In this document: one piece after another, positions 33,606 to 44,552 of the stretch
Layout of the letters: every line of letters begins with the position of its first letter
How positions within the stretch are numbered: the first letter of the stretch is position 1
From: Pseudomonas sp. Irchel 3A7
GTDB taxonomy: Bacteria; Pseudomonadota; Gammaproteobacteria; Pseudomonadales; Pseudomonadaceae
Length of the DNA stretch: 64,000 bases
Assembly (NCBI RefSeq): GCF_900187565.1
Contig: NZ_FYED01000006.1
Location: forward strand, 1-64,000
Reading direction: 5' to 3'
Position numbers and translations under genes: made by a program
Notes under the pieces: model-generated
The model's input: the letters and a program-made list of their open reading frames with translations, nothing else
The model's database searches: none
What the model was told of the DNA's origin: nothing

Positions 33606-34031
33606 TCAGCACTTCTTCCCTGGCCCAAACGCCCGCTCTTCCTGCTCCCGCAACTCCGGCGTGAATTCCTCACCAAAATCCGCCGCCTCGAACACCTGGC
33701 GAATCTCGATCTCGGCTTCGGTGCCCGGCATCGGGTTGGGGCAGCGCTTGACCCATTCGATGGCTTCTTCCTTCGACTTCACCTGCCACAACCAATAGCC
33801 GGCGATCAGTTCCTTGGTTTCGGCGAAGGGGCCGTCGATCACCGAGCGGTTGTCGCCGGAAAAGCGTACGCGGGCGCCTTTGCTGCTGGGGTGCAGGCCT
33901 TCGCCGGCGAGGAGGATGCCGGCCTTGGCCAGTTCTTCGTTGTAGTTGCCCATCGCGGTCAGCAGTTCGGTGCTGGGCATCACGCCGGCTTCGGAGTCCT
34001 GGCTGGCTTTGATGATGATCATGAATCGCAT
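33606..34031 (-). CDS. YciI-like (YCII/DGPF-domain) protein
   Basis: The 141-residue protein carries the YCII pattern: MRFMIIIKASQDSEAG at the start, MGNYNEELAKAGILLAGEGLHPS, and the DGPF signature in SVIDGPFAETKELIAGYWLWQV. A basic tail RAFGPGKKC ends it. Members are small dimeric ferredoxin-like proteins, sometimes next to ECF sigma factors. None is present here, so the role is unclear. GGAG precedes the ATG at 34031, which was chosen over the long upstream extension to 34343. It marks the right border of the accessory bacteriocin region. Confidence 0.85.
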   Translation of the reverse strand: MRFMIIIKASQDSEAGVMPSTELLTAMGNYNEELAKAGILLAGEGLHPSSKGARVRFSGDNRSVIDGPFAETKELIAGYWLWQVKSKEEAIEWVKRCPNPMPGTEAEIEIRQVFEAADFGEEFTPELREQEERAFGPGKKC

Positions 34032-34341
34032 GGTGGTGTCTCCGTGGGATGTGGGTTGCTGACTTATAGTCGAATGATCGCGGGCTGGATCGACAATGCG
34101 GTTACAGAAAGTCGTAACAAATATTGTGATGCCCCGGATGCGATGCGCGCCTTTCGTCATGAACACCGGGTGGCGGCGGGAGAGGGGGGTACGCTTTATA
34201 CACAATCCCACAGGGTTCAATTCCACAGGGGATTGGGGCTGTCTTCGCGTTTTTGTATCCGGGGTAGGTCGCCGGCCGATTTCGTGGTTAACTTCGGCCT
34301 CTTCAATATTCTCTACAACAACGTTCAGAAGGACTCCGTTC
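34032..34341. other. Divergent promoter region between the YciI-like gene and tpx
   Basis: These 310 nt separate two divergent genes and must contain both promoters. The middle (about 34083-34140) is mildly AT-richer. I see no OxyR-type dyad, REP element or hidden ORF with a ribosome-binding site. Confidence 0.35.
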
Positions 34342-34842
34342 ATGGCTCAAGTGACTCTTAAAGGCAACCCGGTTCAAGTCAATGGCCAATTGCCTCAAGC
34401 CGGTTCCAAGGCGCCAGCCTTTTCCCTGGTTGCCGGCAATCTGTCCGACGTTACCCTGAAAGACTTCGCCGGCAAGCGCAAAGTGCTGAACATCTTCCCA
34501 AGCGTCGACACCCCGACCTGCGCCACGTCCGTGCGCAAGTTCAACGCCCAGGCCAATGACATCGCCAACACCGTGGTGCTGTGCATCTCCGCCGACCTGC
34601 CGTTCGCCCAGGCGCGTTTCTGCGGTGCCGAAGGCCTGGAAAACGTCCAGAACCTGTCGACCCTGCGCGGTGCCGAGTTCATCCAGAACTACGGCGTAGC
34701 CATCGCCGACGGCCCGCTCAAAGGCCTGACCGCCCGTGCCGTGGTGGTGCTGGACGAGAACGACAACGTGCTGCACAGCGAGCTGGTTGGCGAAATCGCT
34801 GATGAGCCGAACTACGAAGCGGCGCTCAAAGTTCTGAAATAA
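34342..34842 (+). CDS. tpx: Thiol peroxidase Tpx
   Basis: The 166-residue protein is an atypical two-cysteine peroxiredoxin. The peroxidatic Cys60 lies in [16 protein letters not shown] and the resolving Cys94 in [11 protein letters not shown], positions nearly equal to Cys61 and Cys95 of E. coli Tpx. It reduces lipid and alkyl hydroperoxides with thioredoxin. AGAAGGA precedes the ATG at 34342; a longer in-frame reading to 34096 has no support. It is a single gene with its own terminator 47 nt past the stop. Three tandem 14-nt copies of its last codons follow the stop. Confidence 0.96.
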   Translation: MAQVTLKGNPVQVNGQLPQAGSKAPAFSLVAGNLSDVTLKDFAGKRKVLNIFPSVDTPTCATSVRKFNAQANDIANTVVLCISADLPFAQARFCGAEGLENVQNLSTLRGAEFIQNYGVAIADGPLKGLTARAVVVLDENDNVLHSELVGEIADEPNYEAALKVLK

Positions 34843-34872
34843 GTGTTCTGAAATAAGTGTTCTGAAGTAAGT
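34831..34872 (+). repeat. Three tandem 14-nt repeats across the tpx stop codon
   Basis: GTTCTGAAATAAGT is present at 34831-34844 and 34845-34858, and as GTTCTGAAGTAAGT at 34859-34872. The first copy contains the tpx terminal codons GTT CTG AAA TAA. It looks like a small slippage duplication that left the protein unchanged. Confidence 0.85.
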
Positions 34873-34889
34873 AAGCTTTTACAATTGTT

Positions 34890-34922
34890 AACGGCCTGGC
34901 CCTCCCAGGCCGTTTTCATTTG
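34890..34922 (+). terminator. Rho-independent terminator of tpx
   Basis: The 10-bp perfect stem AACGGCCTGG / CCAGGCCGTT with a 5-nt loop is followed by TTCATTT. It begins 48 nt past the tpx stop. Confidence 0.88.
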
Positions 34923-35047
34923 TGTTTCAGTGTCTTGGATAAATCTCCTGTTACGTAAGCCGAAGGTAAATTGCCGGTAAAGGCGCTTTGCTTAAACCCC
35001 GCCAGTGCTTATCGTTCAGCCTCATGTAATAAAAGCCCACGCGCCCA

Positions 35048-36364
35048 ATGGTTGATCACTCAATGCAATCCTCTGCTTCCCGTAGTCCCCGTCGCTGGCT
35101 GTTCGGCCTGCTCGTGCTGTTGGTCATCGCCGCCCTGTGCTGGAAATTCTGGCCCGGCGGTGCTGCGCCGAAAGAGGGCGCGCAGCCGAAAGCCGTGGCC
35201 GGGCACGCTGGCAGGTCAGGGGGGATGCGCCCAGGGTTCGGCGGGGCGACAGGCCCCGTTCCGGTGCGTGTCGCGCCGGCGGTCAAGGGTGATTTCCCGC
35301 TGTATTACAAGGCGCTGGGCACGGTTACCGCGCTGAACACCATCAACGTGCGCAGCCGTGTGGGCGGTGAGCTGGTGAAGATCCATTTCGAGGAAGGGCA
35401 GATGGTCAAGGCGGGCGATCTGCTGGCCGAGATTGACCCGCGCCCGTACCAGAACGCCTTGCTCCAGGCTGAGGGCACCTTGTTGCAAAACCAGGCGCAG
35501 TTGAAAAACGCTCAGGTGGATGTCGAGCGTTATACCGGCCTGTACAAGGAAGACAGCATCGCCAAACAGACACTGGACACCGCCGTAGCGCTGGTCGGTC
35601 AATACCAGGGCACGGTCAAGACCAATCAGGCGGCGGTCAACGACGCCAGGCTCAACCTCGAATTCACCAGGATCCGCGCGCCGATCACCGGGCGCGTCGG
35701 CCTGCGCCAGCTGGATGTGGGCAACCTGGTGGCGGCCAACGACACCACGGCGCTGGCGATCATCACCCAGACCCAACCCATCAGCGTGGCCTTCACCTTG
35801 CCGGAAAACAGCCTCGACACCGTGCTCGCGCGCTATCGCAGTGGTGCCAAACTGCCGGCCGAGGCCTGGGATCGTGGTGACACCAAACTTCAAGCCACCG
35901 GCGTGCTGCAGAGCCTGGACAACCAGATCGACGTCACCACCGGCACCCTGAAATTCAAGGCGCGTTACGACAACCGCGACCAGTCGCTGTTCCCCAACCA
36001 GTTCGTCAACGTGCGCCTGCTGGCCGACACCCTCAAGGATGTCGTGCTCGCACCGTCCGCCGCGATCCAGTTCGGCACCAACGGCACGTTCGTCTACGCC
36101 CTGGACGGCGACAAGAAGGTCAAGATCCGTCAGCTCAAAATCGGTGCCAGCGACGGTGAAAACACGGTGGTCACCGAAGGCCTGGCCGCCGGTGAGCGCG
36201 TGGTGCTGGAAGGGACCGATCGCTTGAAGGACGGCAGCGACGTGGAAGTCGTCAATGACCCGACGCAAGTACCGACCAGTCCCGCTGGCCATCTGCAAGG
36301 CGGATCGGCGACCAATACCGCTGAACCGGCGCCTGCCGACAAGGCGAAAAAGGGCGGCGCATGA
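35048..36364 (+). CDS. muxA: RND efflux membrane-fusion protein MuxA (MdtA-like)
   Basis: The 438-residue protein has an N-terminal membrane anchor ([21 protein letters not shown]). The adaptor domains follow: a lipoyl half ([20 protein letters not shown]...[18 protein letters not shown]), an alpha-hairpin, then [22 protein letters not shown] and the beta-barrel. It links the inner-membrane pumps MuxB/MuxC to the outer-membrane channel. It overlaps muxB by 4 nt. The first ATG (35048) has a weak ribosome-binding site, and an ATG at 35063 is possible. Gene order and the two different pump subunits identify this as a MuxABC-OpmB system. Confidence 0.92.
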   Translation: MVDHSMQSSASRSPRRWLFGLLVLLVIAALCWKFWPGGAAPKEGAQPKAVAGHAGRSGGMRPGFGGATGPVPVRVAPAVKGDFPLYYKALGTVTALNTINVRSRVGGELVKIHFEEGQMVKAGDLLAEIDPRPYQNALLQAEGTLLQNQAQLKNAQVDVERYTGLYKEDSIAKQTLDTAVALVGQYQGTVKTNQAAVNDARLNLEFTRIRAPITGRVGLRQLDVGNLVAANDTTALAIITQTQPISVAFTLPENSLDTVLARYRSGAKLPAEAWDRGDTKLQATGVLQSLDNQIDVTTGTLKFKARYDNRDQSLFPNQFVNVRLLADTLKDVVLAPSAAIQFGTNGTFVYALDGDKKVKIRQLKIGASDGENTVVTEGLAAGERVVLEGTDRLKDGSDVEVVNDPTQVPTSPAGHLQGGSATNTAEPAPADKAKKGGA

Positions 36365-39300
36365 ACCTCTCGCGGCTGTTTATCCTTCGCCCGGTAGCGA
36401 CCACCCTGAGCATGCTGGCCATTATCCTGGCCGGCGTGATCGCCTACCGGTTGCTACCGGTGTCGGCATTGCCCCAGGTCGATTATCCGACCATTCGCGT
36501 CATGACCCTTTATCCCGGTGCAAGCCCGGATGTCATGACCAGCGCCGTGACCGCGCCGCTTGAGCGGCAATTCGGGCAGATGCCGGGCCTGACCCAAATG
36601 GCCTCGACCAGCTCCGGCGGCGCCTCGGTGCTGACCCTGCGCTTCAGCCTCGACATCAACATGGACGTCGCCGAACAGCAGGTGCAGGCCGCGATCAATG
36701 CCGCGACCAACCTGTTGCCCAAGGACCTGCCCGCACCACCGGTGTACAACAAGGTCAACCCGGCCGATACCCCGGTGCTGACGCTGGCCATCACGTCCAA
36801 GACCATGCTGCTGCCCAAGCTCAACGATCTGGTCGACACGCGCATGGCGCAGAAAATCGCCCAGATCAGCGGGGTCGGCATGGTCAGCATTGCCGGTGGC
36901 CAGCGTCAGGCGGTGCGAATCAAGGTCAACCCCGAGGCCCTGGCGGCCAACGGCTTGAACCTGTCGGACGTGCGCACCCTGATCGGCGCTTCCAACGTCA
37001 ACCAGCCCAAGGGCAATTTCGACGGCCCGACCCGGGTGTCGATGCTCGACGCCAACGATCAACTGACCTCGCCACAGGACTACGCCAACCTGATCCTGGC
37101 CTACGCCAATGGCGCCCCGTTGCGGCTCAAGGACGTGGCAGAGATCGTCGACGGCGCCGAAAACGAGCGTCTGGCGGCATGGGCCAATGAAAACCAGGCG
37201 GTGCTGCTGAACATCCAGCGTCAACCGGGTGCCAACGTCATCGAAGTGGTGGACCGGATCAAGGCTTTGCTGCCGAGCATCACCGACAACCTGCCGGCCG
37301 GCCTCGACGTCGTCGTACTGACCGACCGCACCCAGACCATCCGCGCCTCGGTCAAGGATGTGCAACACGAACTGCTGATCGCCATCGCCCTGGTGGTCAT
37401 GGTCACCTTTCTGTTCCTGCGCCGGGCCAGTGCCACGATTATCCCGTCGGTGGCCGTGCCGCTGTCGTTGATCGGTACTTTTGGCGTGATGTACCTCGCG
37501 GGGTTCTCGGTCAATAATCTGACCCTGATGGCCCTGACCATCGCCACCGGTTTCGTGGTGGACGATGCGATCGTGATGCTGGAGAACATTTCCCGATTCA
37601 TCGAAGAGGGTGACAGCCCGCTGAACGCGGCGCTCAAGGGCGCCAAACAGATCGGTTTCACCCTTGTATCCCTGACCCTGTCACTGATCGCCGTGTTGAT
37701 TCCGCTGTTGTTCATGGCCGACGTGGTGGGGCGGTTGTTCCGCGAATTCGCCATCACCCTGGCGGTGGCGATCCTGATTTCCCTGGTGGTGTCCCTGACC
37801 CTGACACCGATGATGTGCGCTCGGCTGCTCAAGCGTGAGCCCAAAGAGGAAGAACAGGGCCGTTTCTACCGCGCCAGCGGTGCTGCCATCGACTGGATGA
37901 TCGCCGCCTACGGACGCAAATTGCAGTGGGTGCTCAAGCATCAGCCGCTGACGTTGCTGGTGGCCGTCGGCACCCTGGCGTTGACGGTATTCCTCTACAT
38001 GGTGGTGCCCAAGGGCTTCTTCCCGGTGCAGGACACCGGGGTGATCCAGGGCATCTCCGAGGCGCCGCAGTCGATTTCCTTCGCGGCCATGAGCGAACGT
38101 CAGCAGGAACTGGCCAAGGTCATCCTGGCCGATCCGGCGGTCGAGAGCCTGTCGTCCTACATCGGTGTCGACGGTGATAACTCGACGCTCAACAGCGGCC
38201 GCTTGCTGATCAACCTCAAGTCCCACGGCAACCGCGACCTGAGCGCAACCGAAGTGATTGCCCGATTGCAGCCGGAACTGGACAAGCTGGTCGGCATTCG
38301 CCTGTACATGCAGCCGGTGCAGGACCTGACCATCGAGGACCGGGTCAGCCGCACGCAGTACCAGTTCAGCATGTCGTCACCGGATTCGGAACTGCTCAGC
38401 CTGTGGAGCGGGCGTCTGGTCGAAGCCCTGGCGGATCGGCCGGAGCTGACCGACGTTGCCAGCGACTTGCAGGACAAGGGCTTGCAGGTCTATCTGGTGA
38501 TCGACCGCGATGCCGCATCGCGGGTCGGGGTGTCCGTGTCGAACATCACCGACGCGCTGTATGACGCCTTTGGTCAGCGGCAGATTTCCACCATCTACAC
38601 TCAGGCCAGCCAATACCGCGTGGTGCTGCAATCGCAGTCCGGCGAGAAAATCGGCCCGCAGGCGCTGGATCAGATTCACGTCAAGACCACTGACGGCGGT
38701 CAGGTGCGGTTGTCCAGCCTGGCCCATATCGAAGAGCGTCAGGCGCAATTGGCGATCACCCACATTGGCCAGTTTCCGGCGGTGATGATGTCCTTCAACC
38801 TGGCCCCCGGTGTGGCGTTGGGGCATGCGGTGCAGATCATCGAGCAGGTGCAGAAGGACATCGGCATGCCGATTGGCGTGCAGACCCAGTTCCAGGGCGC
38901 GGCCGAGGCGTTCCAGGCATCGCTGTCGAGTACCTTGCTGCTGATCCTGGCGGCGGTGGTGACCATGTACATCGTGCTGGGCGTGCTGTACGAGAGCTAC
39001 ATCCACCCGATCACCATTCTGTCCACCTTGCCTTCGGCGGCGGTCGGCGCGTTGCTGGCCTTGCTGTTGAGCGGCAACGACCTGGGGATGATCGCGATCA
39101 TCGGCATCATCCTGCTGATCGGTATCGTGAAGAAGAACGCGATCATGATGATCGACTTCGCCCTGGATGCCGAGCGCAATCAGGGCATGGACCCGCAGAC
39201 GGCGATCTATCAGGCGGCGCTGCTGCGTTTCCGACCGATCCTGATGACCACCCTGGCCGCGTTGTTTGGCGCGGTGCCGTTGATGCTGGCGACCGGCTCC

Positions 39301-39456
39301 GGCGCGGAATTGCGTCAGCCGCTGGGTCTGGTGATGGTTGGCGGTTTGCTGTTGAGCCAGGTGTTGACGCTGTTCACGACCCCGGTGATCTATCTCTACT
39401 TCGACCGCTTGGGTCGACGCTTCGGCAAGTCTCAAGCCGAAGAGGTGTCGGTGTGA
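36361..39456 (+). CDS. muxB: RND efflux pump subunit MuxB
   Basis: The 1031-residue length is standard for RND pumps of the MdtB type. It begins [19 protein letters not shown] and has the family motif [18 protein letters not shown], with the proton-relay Asp pair in the fourth helix, plus a large periplasmic part and a second membrane block ([18 protein letters not shown]). MuxB and MuxC form a mixed trimer in related systems and export amphiphilic drugs. The ATG overlaps the muxA stop. A REPIN of about 95 nt lies between this gene and muxC. Confidence 0.94.
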   Translation: MNLSRLFILRPVATTLSMLAIILAGVIAYRLLPVSALPQVDYPTIRVMTLYPGASPDVMTSAVTAPLERQFGQMPGLTQMASTSSGGASVLTLRFSLDINMDVAEQQVQAAINAATNLLPKDLPAPPVYNKVNPADTPVLTLAITSKTMLLPKLNDLVDTRMAQKIAQISGVGMVSIAGGQRQAVRIKVNPEALAANGLNLSDVRTLIGASNVNQPKGNFDGPTRVSMLDANDQLTSPQDYANLILAYANGAPLRLKDVAEIVDGAENERLAAWANENQAVLLNIQRQPGANVIEVVDRIKALLPSITDNLPAGLDVVVLTDRTQTIRASVKDVQHELLIAIALVVMVTFLFLRRASATIIPSVAVPLSLIGTFGVMYLAGFSVNNLTLMALTIATGFVVDDAIVMLENISRFIEEGDSPLNAALKGAKQIGFTLVSLTLSLIAVLIPLLFMADVVGRLFREFAITLAVAILISLVVSLTLTPMMCARLLKREPKEEEQGRFYRASGAAIDWMIAAYGRKLQWVLKHQPLTLLVAVGTLALTVFLYMVVPKGFFPVQDTGVIQGISEAPQSISFAAMSERQQELAKVILADPAVESLSSYIGVDGDNSTLNSGRLLINLKSHGNRDLSATEVIARLQPELDKLVGIRLYMQPVQDLTIEDRVSRTQYQFSMSSPDSELLSLWSGRLVEALADRPELTDVASDLQDKGLQVYLVIDRDAASRVGVSVSNITDALYDAFGQRQISTIYTQASQYRVVLQSQSGEKIGPQALDQIHVKTTDGGQVRLSSLAHIEERQAQLAITHIGQFPAVMMSFNLAPGVALGHAVQIIEQVQKDIGMPIGVQTQFQGAAEAFQASLSSTLLLILAAVVTMYIVLGVLYESYIHPITILSTLPSAAVGALLALLLSGNDLGMIAIIGIILLIGIVKKNAIMMIDFALDAERNQGMDPQTAIYQAALLRFRPILMTTLAALFGAVPLMLATGSGAELRQPLGLVMVGGLLLSQVLTLFTTPVIYLYFDRLGRRFGKSQAEEVSV

Positions 39457-39475
39457 AAATGTTGAGCCATAGACT

Positions 39476-39570
39476 CTGTGGGAGCGAGCCTGCTCGCGAA
39501 GAGGCCTGCACCTTCAACATCGATACTCACCGACAAACCGCTTTCGCGAGCAGGCTCGCTCCCACAGGGG
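39476..39570. repeat. REPIN, GTGGGAGCGAGC family, inside the mux operon
   Basis: CTGTGGGAGCGAGCCTGCTC near 39476 and its complement ending at 39569 surround a spacer homologous to those at 4529, 7816 and 23879. It fills the 136-nt gap between muxB and muxC, where the other mux genes overlap by 4 nt. Confidence 0.92.
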
Positions 39571-39592
39571 TTGATGCAGGGAGAGACGGTCG

Positions 39593-42500
39593 ATGAACCT
39601 GTCGGGACCTTTCATCAAACGCCCGGTCGCGACCATGTTGCTGAGCCTGGCGATCATGCTGTTGGGCGGCGTGAGCTTCGGCCTGTTGCCGGTGTCGCCG
39701 TTGCCGCAAATGGACTTCCCGGTGATCGTGGTCCAGGCCAGCCTGCCCGGTGCTAGCCCCGAAGTCATGGCCTCCACGGTGGCGACGCCGCTGGAGCGAT
39801 CCTTCGGCGCCATCGCCGGGGTCAACACCATGAGCAGCCGTTCCAGCCAGGGTTCGACCCGGGTGATCCTGCAATTCGACCTGGACCGCGACATCAACGG
39901 TGCGGCGCGGGAAGTGCAGGCGGCGATCAACGCCTCGCGCAACCTGCTGCCCAGCGGAATGCGCAGCATGCCGACCTACAAGAAGGTCAACCCGTCCCAG
40001 GCGCCAATCATGGTGTTGTCGCTGACCTCGGACGTGCTGGAAAAAGGCCAACTGTATGACCTGGCCTCGACCATCCTGTCCCAGAGCCTGTCGCAAGTGC
40101 AGGGCGTCGGGGAAGTGCAGATCGGCGGCAGTTCCTTGCCGGCGGTGCGCATCGAACTCGAACCCCAGGCGCTGAACCAGTACGGCGTGGCGCTGGACGA
40201 CGTGCGCAACACCATCGCCAATGCCAACGTACGCCGGCCCAAGGGCTCGGTGGAAGACGGTCAGCGGCTGTGGCAGGTGCAGGCCAACGATCAACTGGAA
40301 AAGGCCAAGGACTACGAGTCGCTGATCATCCACTACGCGGACGGCGCGGCCCTGCGCCTGAAGGATGTGGCCAAGGTCAGCAACGGCGTCGAAGACCGTT
40401 ATAACAGCGGTTTCTTCAACGACGACGCGGCAGTGCTGCTGGTGATCAACCGGCAGGCTGGCGCCAACATCATCGAGACGGTCAACGAGATCAAGGCCCA
40501 GTTGCCGGCGTTGCAGGCAGTGCTGCCGGCCAGCGTCAAACTGAACCTGGCCATGGATCGCTCACCGGTGATCAAGGCCACGCTGCACGAAGCGGAAATG
40601 ACCCTGCTGATCGCCGTGGCCCTGGTGATCCTGGTCGTATTCCTGTTTCTCGGTAACTTTCGCGCCTCTCTGATCCCGAGCCTGGCGGTACCGGTGTCGC
40701 TGGTGGGCACTTTTGCGGTGATGTACCTCTACGGTTTTTCGCTGAACAACCTGTCGCTGATGGCGCTGATTCTGGCCACCGGGCTGGTGGTGGACGATGC
40801 CATCGTCGTGCTGGAGAACATTTCCCGGCATATCGACGCAGGCATCAAACCGATGAAGGCTGCCTATCTCGGCGCCCAGGAAGTCGGCTTCACCTTGCTG
40901 TCGATGAACGTGTCCCTGGTAGCGGTGTTCCTGTCGATCCTGTTCATGGGTGGAATCATCGAGAGCCTGTTCCGCGAGTTCTCCATTACCCTGGCGGCCG
41001 CCATTGTGGTGTCGCTGGTGGTCTCGCTGACATTGACCCCGATGCTTTGCGCCCGCTGGCTCAAGCCGCACACCCCGGGTCAGGAAAACCGCCTTCAACG
41101 CTGGAGCCAGGGCGCCAACGAGTGGATGGTCGCTAAATACGCCACCAGCCTCGACTGGGTGCTGCGTCATCGTCGATTGACGTTGCTAAGTCTGTTCGTG
41201 ACAGTCGGCGTGAACATCGCGCTGTATGTGGTTGTTCCAAAAACATTTTTGCCTCAGCAGGACACCGGCCAACTGATCGGCTTCGTACGCGGCGACGACG
41301 GCCTGTCGTTCAGCGTGATGCAGCCGAAAATGGAAATATTCCGCCGCGAGGTGTTGAAGGACGCGGCGGTGGAAAGCGTTGCCGGCTTCATCGGTGGTAC
41401 CAACGGCACCAACAACGCGTTCATGCTGGTACGCCTGAAACCGATCAAGGAGCGCAATATTTCCGCGCAAAAGGTCATCGAGCGTCTGCGCAAGGAAATG
41501 CCCAAGGTGCCTGGTGCACAGCTGATGCTGATGGCCGACCAGGACCTGCAATTCGGCGGTGGTCGCGAGCAGACCTCGTCGCAGTATTCCTACATCCTGC
41601 AAAGCGGTGATCTGGGGGCGTTGCGCGAGTGGTATCCGAAAGTGGTGACGGCGCTCAAGGCCTTGCCGGAGCTGACCGCGATTGACGCCCGGGAAGGCCG
41701 TGGGGCGCAGCAGGTGACGCTGATCGTCGACCGCGACCAGGCCAAACGCCTGGGCGTGGACATGGACATGGTCACGGCGGTGCTGAACAACGCCTACAGT
41801 CAGCGGCAGATTTCCACCATTTACGACAGCCTCAACCAGTATCAAGTGGTGATGGAGGTCAATCCGAAATACGCCCAGGACCCGATTACCCTCAAGCAGG
41901 TCCAGGTGATCACCGCAGACGGTGCGCGGATTCCGCTGTCGACCATTGCCCATTACGAAAACAGCCTGGAAGACGATCGGGTCAGTCATGAAGGCCAGTT
42001 CGCCTCGGAAAGCATTGCCTTTGACATGGCCGAAGGGGTGACGGTGGAGAAGGGCAGTGCCGCCATCGAGCGTGCCATTGCCTCGGTGGGCTTGCCGGAA
42101 GACGTCATCGCCAAGATGGCCGGCACCGCCGATGCCTTTGCCGCGACCCAGAAAAGCCAGCCGTGGATGATCCTTGGCGCGCTGGTGGCGGTGTATCTGG
42201 TGCTCGGCGTGCTGTATGAAAGCTATATTCATCCGCTGACCATTCTCTCGACCTTGCCGTCGGCGGGTGTCGGCGCGTTGCTGTCGATCTATGCCCTGGG
42301 CGGCGAGTTCAGCCTGATCTCATTGCTGGGGTTGTTCCTGCTGATCGGCGTGGTGAAGAAAAACGCGATTCTGATGATCGACCTGGCCTTGCAACTCGAA
42401 CGCCAGCAAGGCATGGAACCGCTGGAGTCGATTCGAAACGCCTGTCTGCAACGTTTGCGGCCGATCCTGATGACCACCCTGGCGGCGATTCTCGGTGCCT

Positions 42501-42700
42501 TGCCCTTGCTGCTGAGTCGCGCCGAAGGGGCGGAAATGCGCCAGCCGCTGGGCCTGACCATCATCGGCGGGCTGATCTTCAGCCAGGTGCTGACCCTTTA
42601 CACCACCCCGGTGGTTTACCTCTATCTCGACAAACTGCGCCATCGCTTCAACCACTGGCGTGGGGTGCGTACCGATGCTGCTCTGGAAACTCCGCTATGA
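39593..42700 (+). CDS. muxC: RND efflux pump subunit MuxC
   Basis: The 1035-residue protein is a second RND subunit, paralogous to MuxB (start MNLSGPFIKRPVATMLLSLA, motif ATGLVVDDAIVVLENISR). The two differ clearly, as in MdtB/MdtC. GGGAGAGAC precedes the ATG. It overlaps opmB by 4 nt. A REPIN separates it from muxB, which could lower or uncouple its expression. The product sits in the inner membrane. Confidence 0.94.
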   Translation: MNLSGPFIKRPVATMLLSLAIMLLGGVSFGLLPVSPLPQMDFPVIVVQASLPGASPEVMASTVATPLERSFGAIAGVNTMSSRSSQGSTRVILQFDLDRDINGAAREVQAAINASRNLLPSGMRSMPTYKKVNPSQAPIMVLSLTSDVLEKGQLYDLASTILSQSLSQVQGVGEVQIGGSSLPAVRIELEPQALNQYGVALDDVRNTIANANVRRPKGSVEDGQRLWQVQANDQLEKAKDYESLIIHYADGAALRLKDVAKVSNGVEDRYNSGFFNDDAAVLLVINRQAGANIIETVNEIKAQLPALQAVLPASVKLNLAMDRSPVIKATLHEAEMTLLIAVALVILVVFLFLGNFRASLIPSLAVPVSLVGTFAVMYLYGFSLNNLSLMALILATGLVVDDAIVVLENISRHIDAGIKPMKAAYLGAQEVGFTLLSMNVSLVAVFLSILFMGGIIESLFREFSITLAAAIVVSLVVSLTLTPMLCARWLKPHTPGQENRLQRWSQGANEWMVAKYATSLDWVLRHRRLTLLSLFVTVGVNIALYVVVPKTFLPQQDTGQLIGFVRGDDGLSFSVMQPKMEIFRREVLKDAAVESVAGFIGGTNGTNNAFMLVRLKPIKERNISAQKVIERLRKEMPKVPGAQLMLMADQDLQFGGGREQTSSQYSYILQSGDLGALREWYPKVVTALKALPELTAIDAREGRGAQQVTLIVDRDQAKRLGVDMDMVTAVLNNAYSQRQISTIYDSLNQYQVVMEVNPKYAQDPITLKQVQVITADGARIPLSTIAHYENSLEDDRVSHEGQFASESIAFDMAEGVTVEKGSAAIERAIASVGLPEDVIAKMAGTADAFAATQKSQPWMILGALVAVYLVLGVLYESYIHPLTILSTLPSAGVGALLSIYALGGEFSLISLLGLFLLIGVVKKNAILMIDLALQLERQQGMEPLESIRNACLQRLRPILMTTLAAILGALPLLLSRAEGAEMRQPLGLTIIGGLIFSQVLTLYTTPVVYLYLDKLRHRFNHWRGVRTDAALETPL

Positions 42701-44190
42701 CTGACACATCGCAATTCAACCTGGCCACACCGCTGGCCACATCGTTGATCAAGGCCCGAGGCTCGCGGTTGCTGAGCCTGTCGTTGTGCGTGGCGATGCT
42801 CAGTGCTTGCGCCATCGGCCCGGATTACCAGCGCCCGCAAGCTGCTGCGCCGATGGAGTACAAGGAAGCGGCCGGCTGGCGTCAGGCCAGTCCGAGCGAT
42901 GCCCTGGCCCGTGGTGCCTGGTGGGAGTTGTACGGTGATCAGCAGCTCAATGGCCTGATCGAAAAGCTCAACAGCGCCAACCAGACCGTTGCCCAGTCCG
43001 AAGCCCAATACCGCCAGGCCCAGGCCTTGGTGCGTAGTGCCCGGGGCGCGTTTTTTCCGACGGTGGACCTGACCGTCGGGAAAAACCGTTCCAGCCAGGG
43101 TAGCGGCAGCAGCAGTTCGAGCCTGACCAGCACTTCGAGCGGCATTCGCGATACCTACACCGCACAGGCCGGTGTGAGCTGGGAAGCGGATGTCTGGGGT
43201 AAATTGCGCCGTGGCCTGGAAGCCGACACCGCCAACGCCGAGGCCAGCTATGCCGATCTGGCGGCGATGCGCCTGAGCCAGCAGTCGGAACTGGTGCAGA
43301 ACTACCTGCAATTGCGGGTCATCGATGAGCAGAAGCGCCTGCTGGAAGCGACCGTCGAGGCCTACCGGCGTTCGCTGAAAATGACGGAAAACCAGTACCG
43401 TGCCGGTGTGTCCGGCAAGGACGCGGTGGCTCAGGCGCAGACCCAGCTCAAGAGCACCGAGGCGGACATGGTCGATCTGATCTGGCAACGCGCCCAGTTC
43501 GAAAACGCCATCGCCGTGCTGATCGGCCTGCCGCCGGCGCAATTCAAACTGGCTGAAACCCAGGACATTCCGGCTTTGCCCGAGGTGCCGCTGAGCCTGC
43601 CATCGCAGTTGCTGGAACGGCGCCCGGACATTGCCTCCGCCGAACGCTCGGTGATGGCCGCCAACGCCAACATCGGCGTGGCCAAGGCGGCTTACTACCC
43701 GGACCTGACCCTGAGTTTGAACGGCGGTTACAGCAGCAGTACCTCGAAGGACTTGTTCAGCGTGCCCAACCGCTTCTGGTCGGTGGGGCCGCAACTGGCC
43801 ATGACCCTGTTCGACGGTGGTCAGCGTTCGGCGGAAGTGGATCGCAGCGAAGGGGCTTACGATGAAACCGTGGCCAAATACCGCCAGACCGTGCTCGATG
43901 GTTTCCGCGAAGTAGAGGATTACCTGATACAGCTCAAGGTCCTGGAGGACGAAGCCGTGGTGCGCCAGCAAGCCCTGGACGCGGCACGCGAATCCTTGCG
44001 CCTGACCCGGAATCAGTACAAGGCCGGCGTGATTGCCTATTTGGATGTGGTGGTGGTTCAGGCCACGGCGTTGAGCAATGAGCGTACGACCCTGAGCCTG
44101 TTGCAGAGCCGCTTGATCGCCAGCGTGCAGTTGATTGCGGCGTTGGGTGGCGGGTGGGACGGGCAGCTTCAGGTGAGCAACAACCAATAA
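42697..44190 (+). CDS. opmB: Outer-membrane efflux lipoprotein OpmB
   Basis: The 497-residue precursor is a TolC/NodT-type outer-membrane factor. After a polar N-terminus comes a lipoprotein signal (SLSLCVAMLSAC, Cys38) and AIGPDYQRPQ, the usual mature start. Two OEP repeats follow, with RSARGAFFPTVDL and LLERRPDIASAER. It forms the exit channel for the MuxABC pump. The ATG overlaps muxC. A REPIN of the GGCGAGGGAGC family marks the operon end. Confidence 0.93.
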   Translation: MTDTSQFNLATPLATSLIKARGSRLLSLSLCVAMLSACAIGPDYQRPQAAAPMEYKEAAGWRQASPSDALARGAWWELYGDQQLNGLIEKLNSANQTVAQSEAQYRQAQALVRSARGAFFPTVDLTVGKNRSSQGSGSSSSSLTSTSSGIRDTYTAQAGVSWEADVWGKLRRGLEADTANAEASYADLAAMRLSQQSELVQNYLQLRVIDEQKRLLEATVEAYRRSLKMTENQYRAGVSGKDAVAQAQTQLKSTEADMVDLIWQRAQFENAIAVLIGLPPAQFKLAETQDIPALPEVPLSLPSQLLERRPDIASAERSVMAANANIGVAKAAYYPDLTLSLNGGYSSSTSKDLFSVPNRFWSVGPQLAMTLFDGGQRSAEVDRSEGAYDETVAKYRQTVLDGFREVEDYLIQLKVLEDEAVVRQQALDAARESLRLTRNQYKAGVIAYLDVVVVQATALSNERTTLSLLQSRLIASVQLIAALGGGWDGQLQVSNNQ

Positions 44191-44552
44191 ATCACTAATC
44201 TGTTTTGAACCGCTTTTCTTGTGGCGAGGGAGCTTGCTCCCGCTCGAGCGCGAAGCGGTCGTAATACTGGCTCGATTTATCTGAGCATGGGGGGACCGAT
44301 CTCAGGGGCGCTTCGCGACCCAACGGGAGCAAGCTCCCTCGCCACATTGCTCGGTGGGATGCTGGCGAATGGGTCTGCCACGTCGTTTTCAAACCCGAAT
44401 TTCAGTTAATGTAAAACCTTAAAACAAGCGTTTCATCGGCCTGATGGCTAAATGATTACTTTTTCAGTGCGTTCAATGGCGGAATCAGTACAATCGCCCG
44501 ATTTGCCCCACCGAGAAAGGAAGCAGTACGGGGGGCGGTGGCGAGACGTCTT
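44191..44552. other. Intergenic region with REPIN and the promoter of the MHYT gene
   Basis: The 362-nt region holds a REPIN of the GGCGAGGGAGCTTGCTCCC family at 44220-44346, then a more AT-rich stretch (44385-44470) where the promoter of the following gene is expected. No small gene was found. Confidence 0.6.
44220..44346. repeat. REPIN of the GGCGAGGGAGCTTGCTCCC family
   Basis: The arms TGTGGCGAGGGAGCTTGCTC (44220) and GAGCAAGCTCCCTCGCCACA (to 44346) are inverted around a spacer of about 80 nt with GAGCGCGAAGCGG and CGCTTCGCGACC, as in the copies at 28732 and 54234. Confidence 0.92.
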
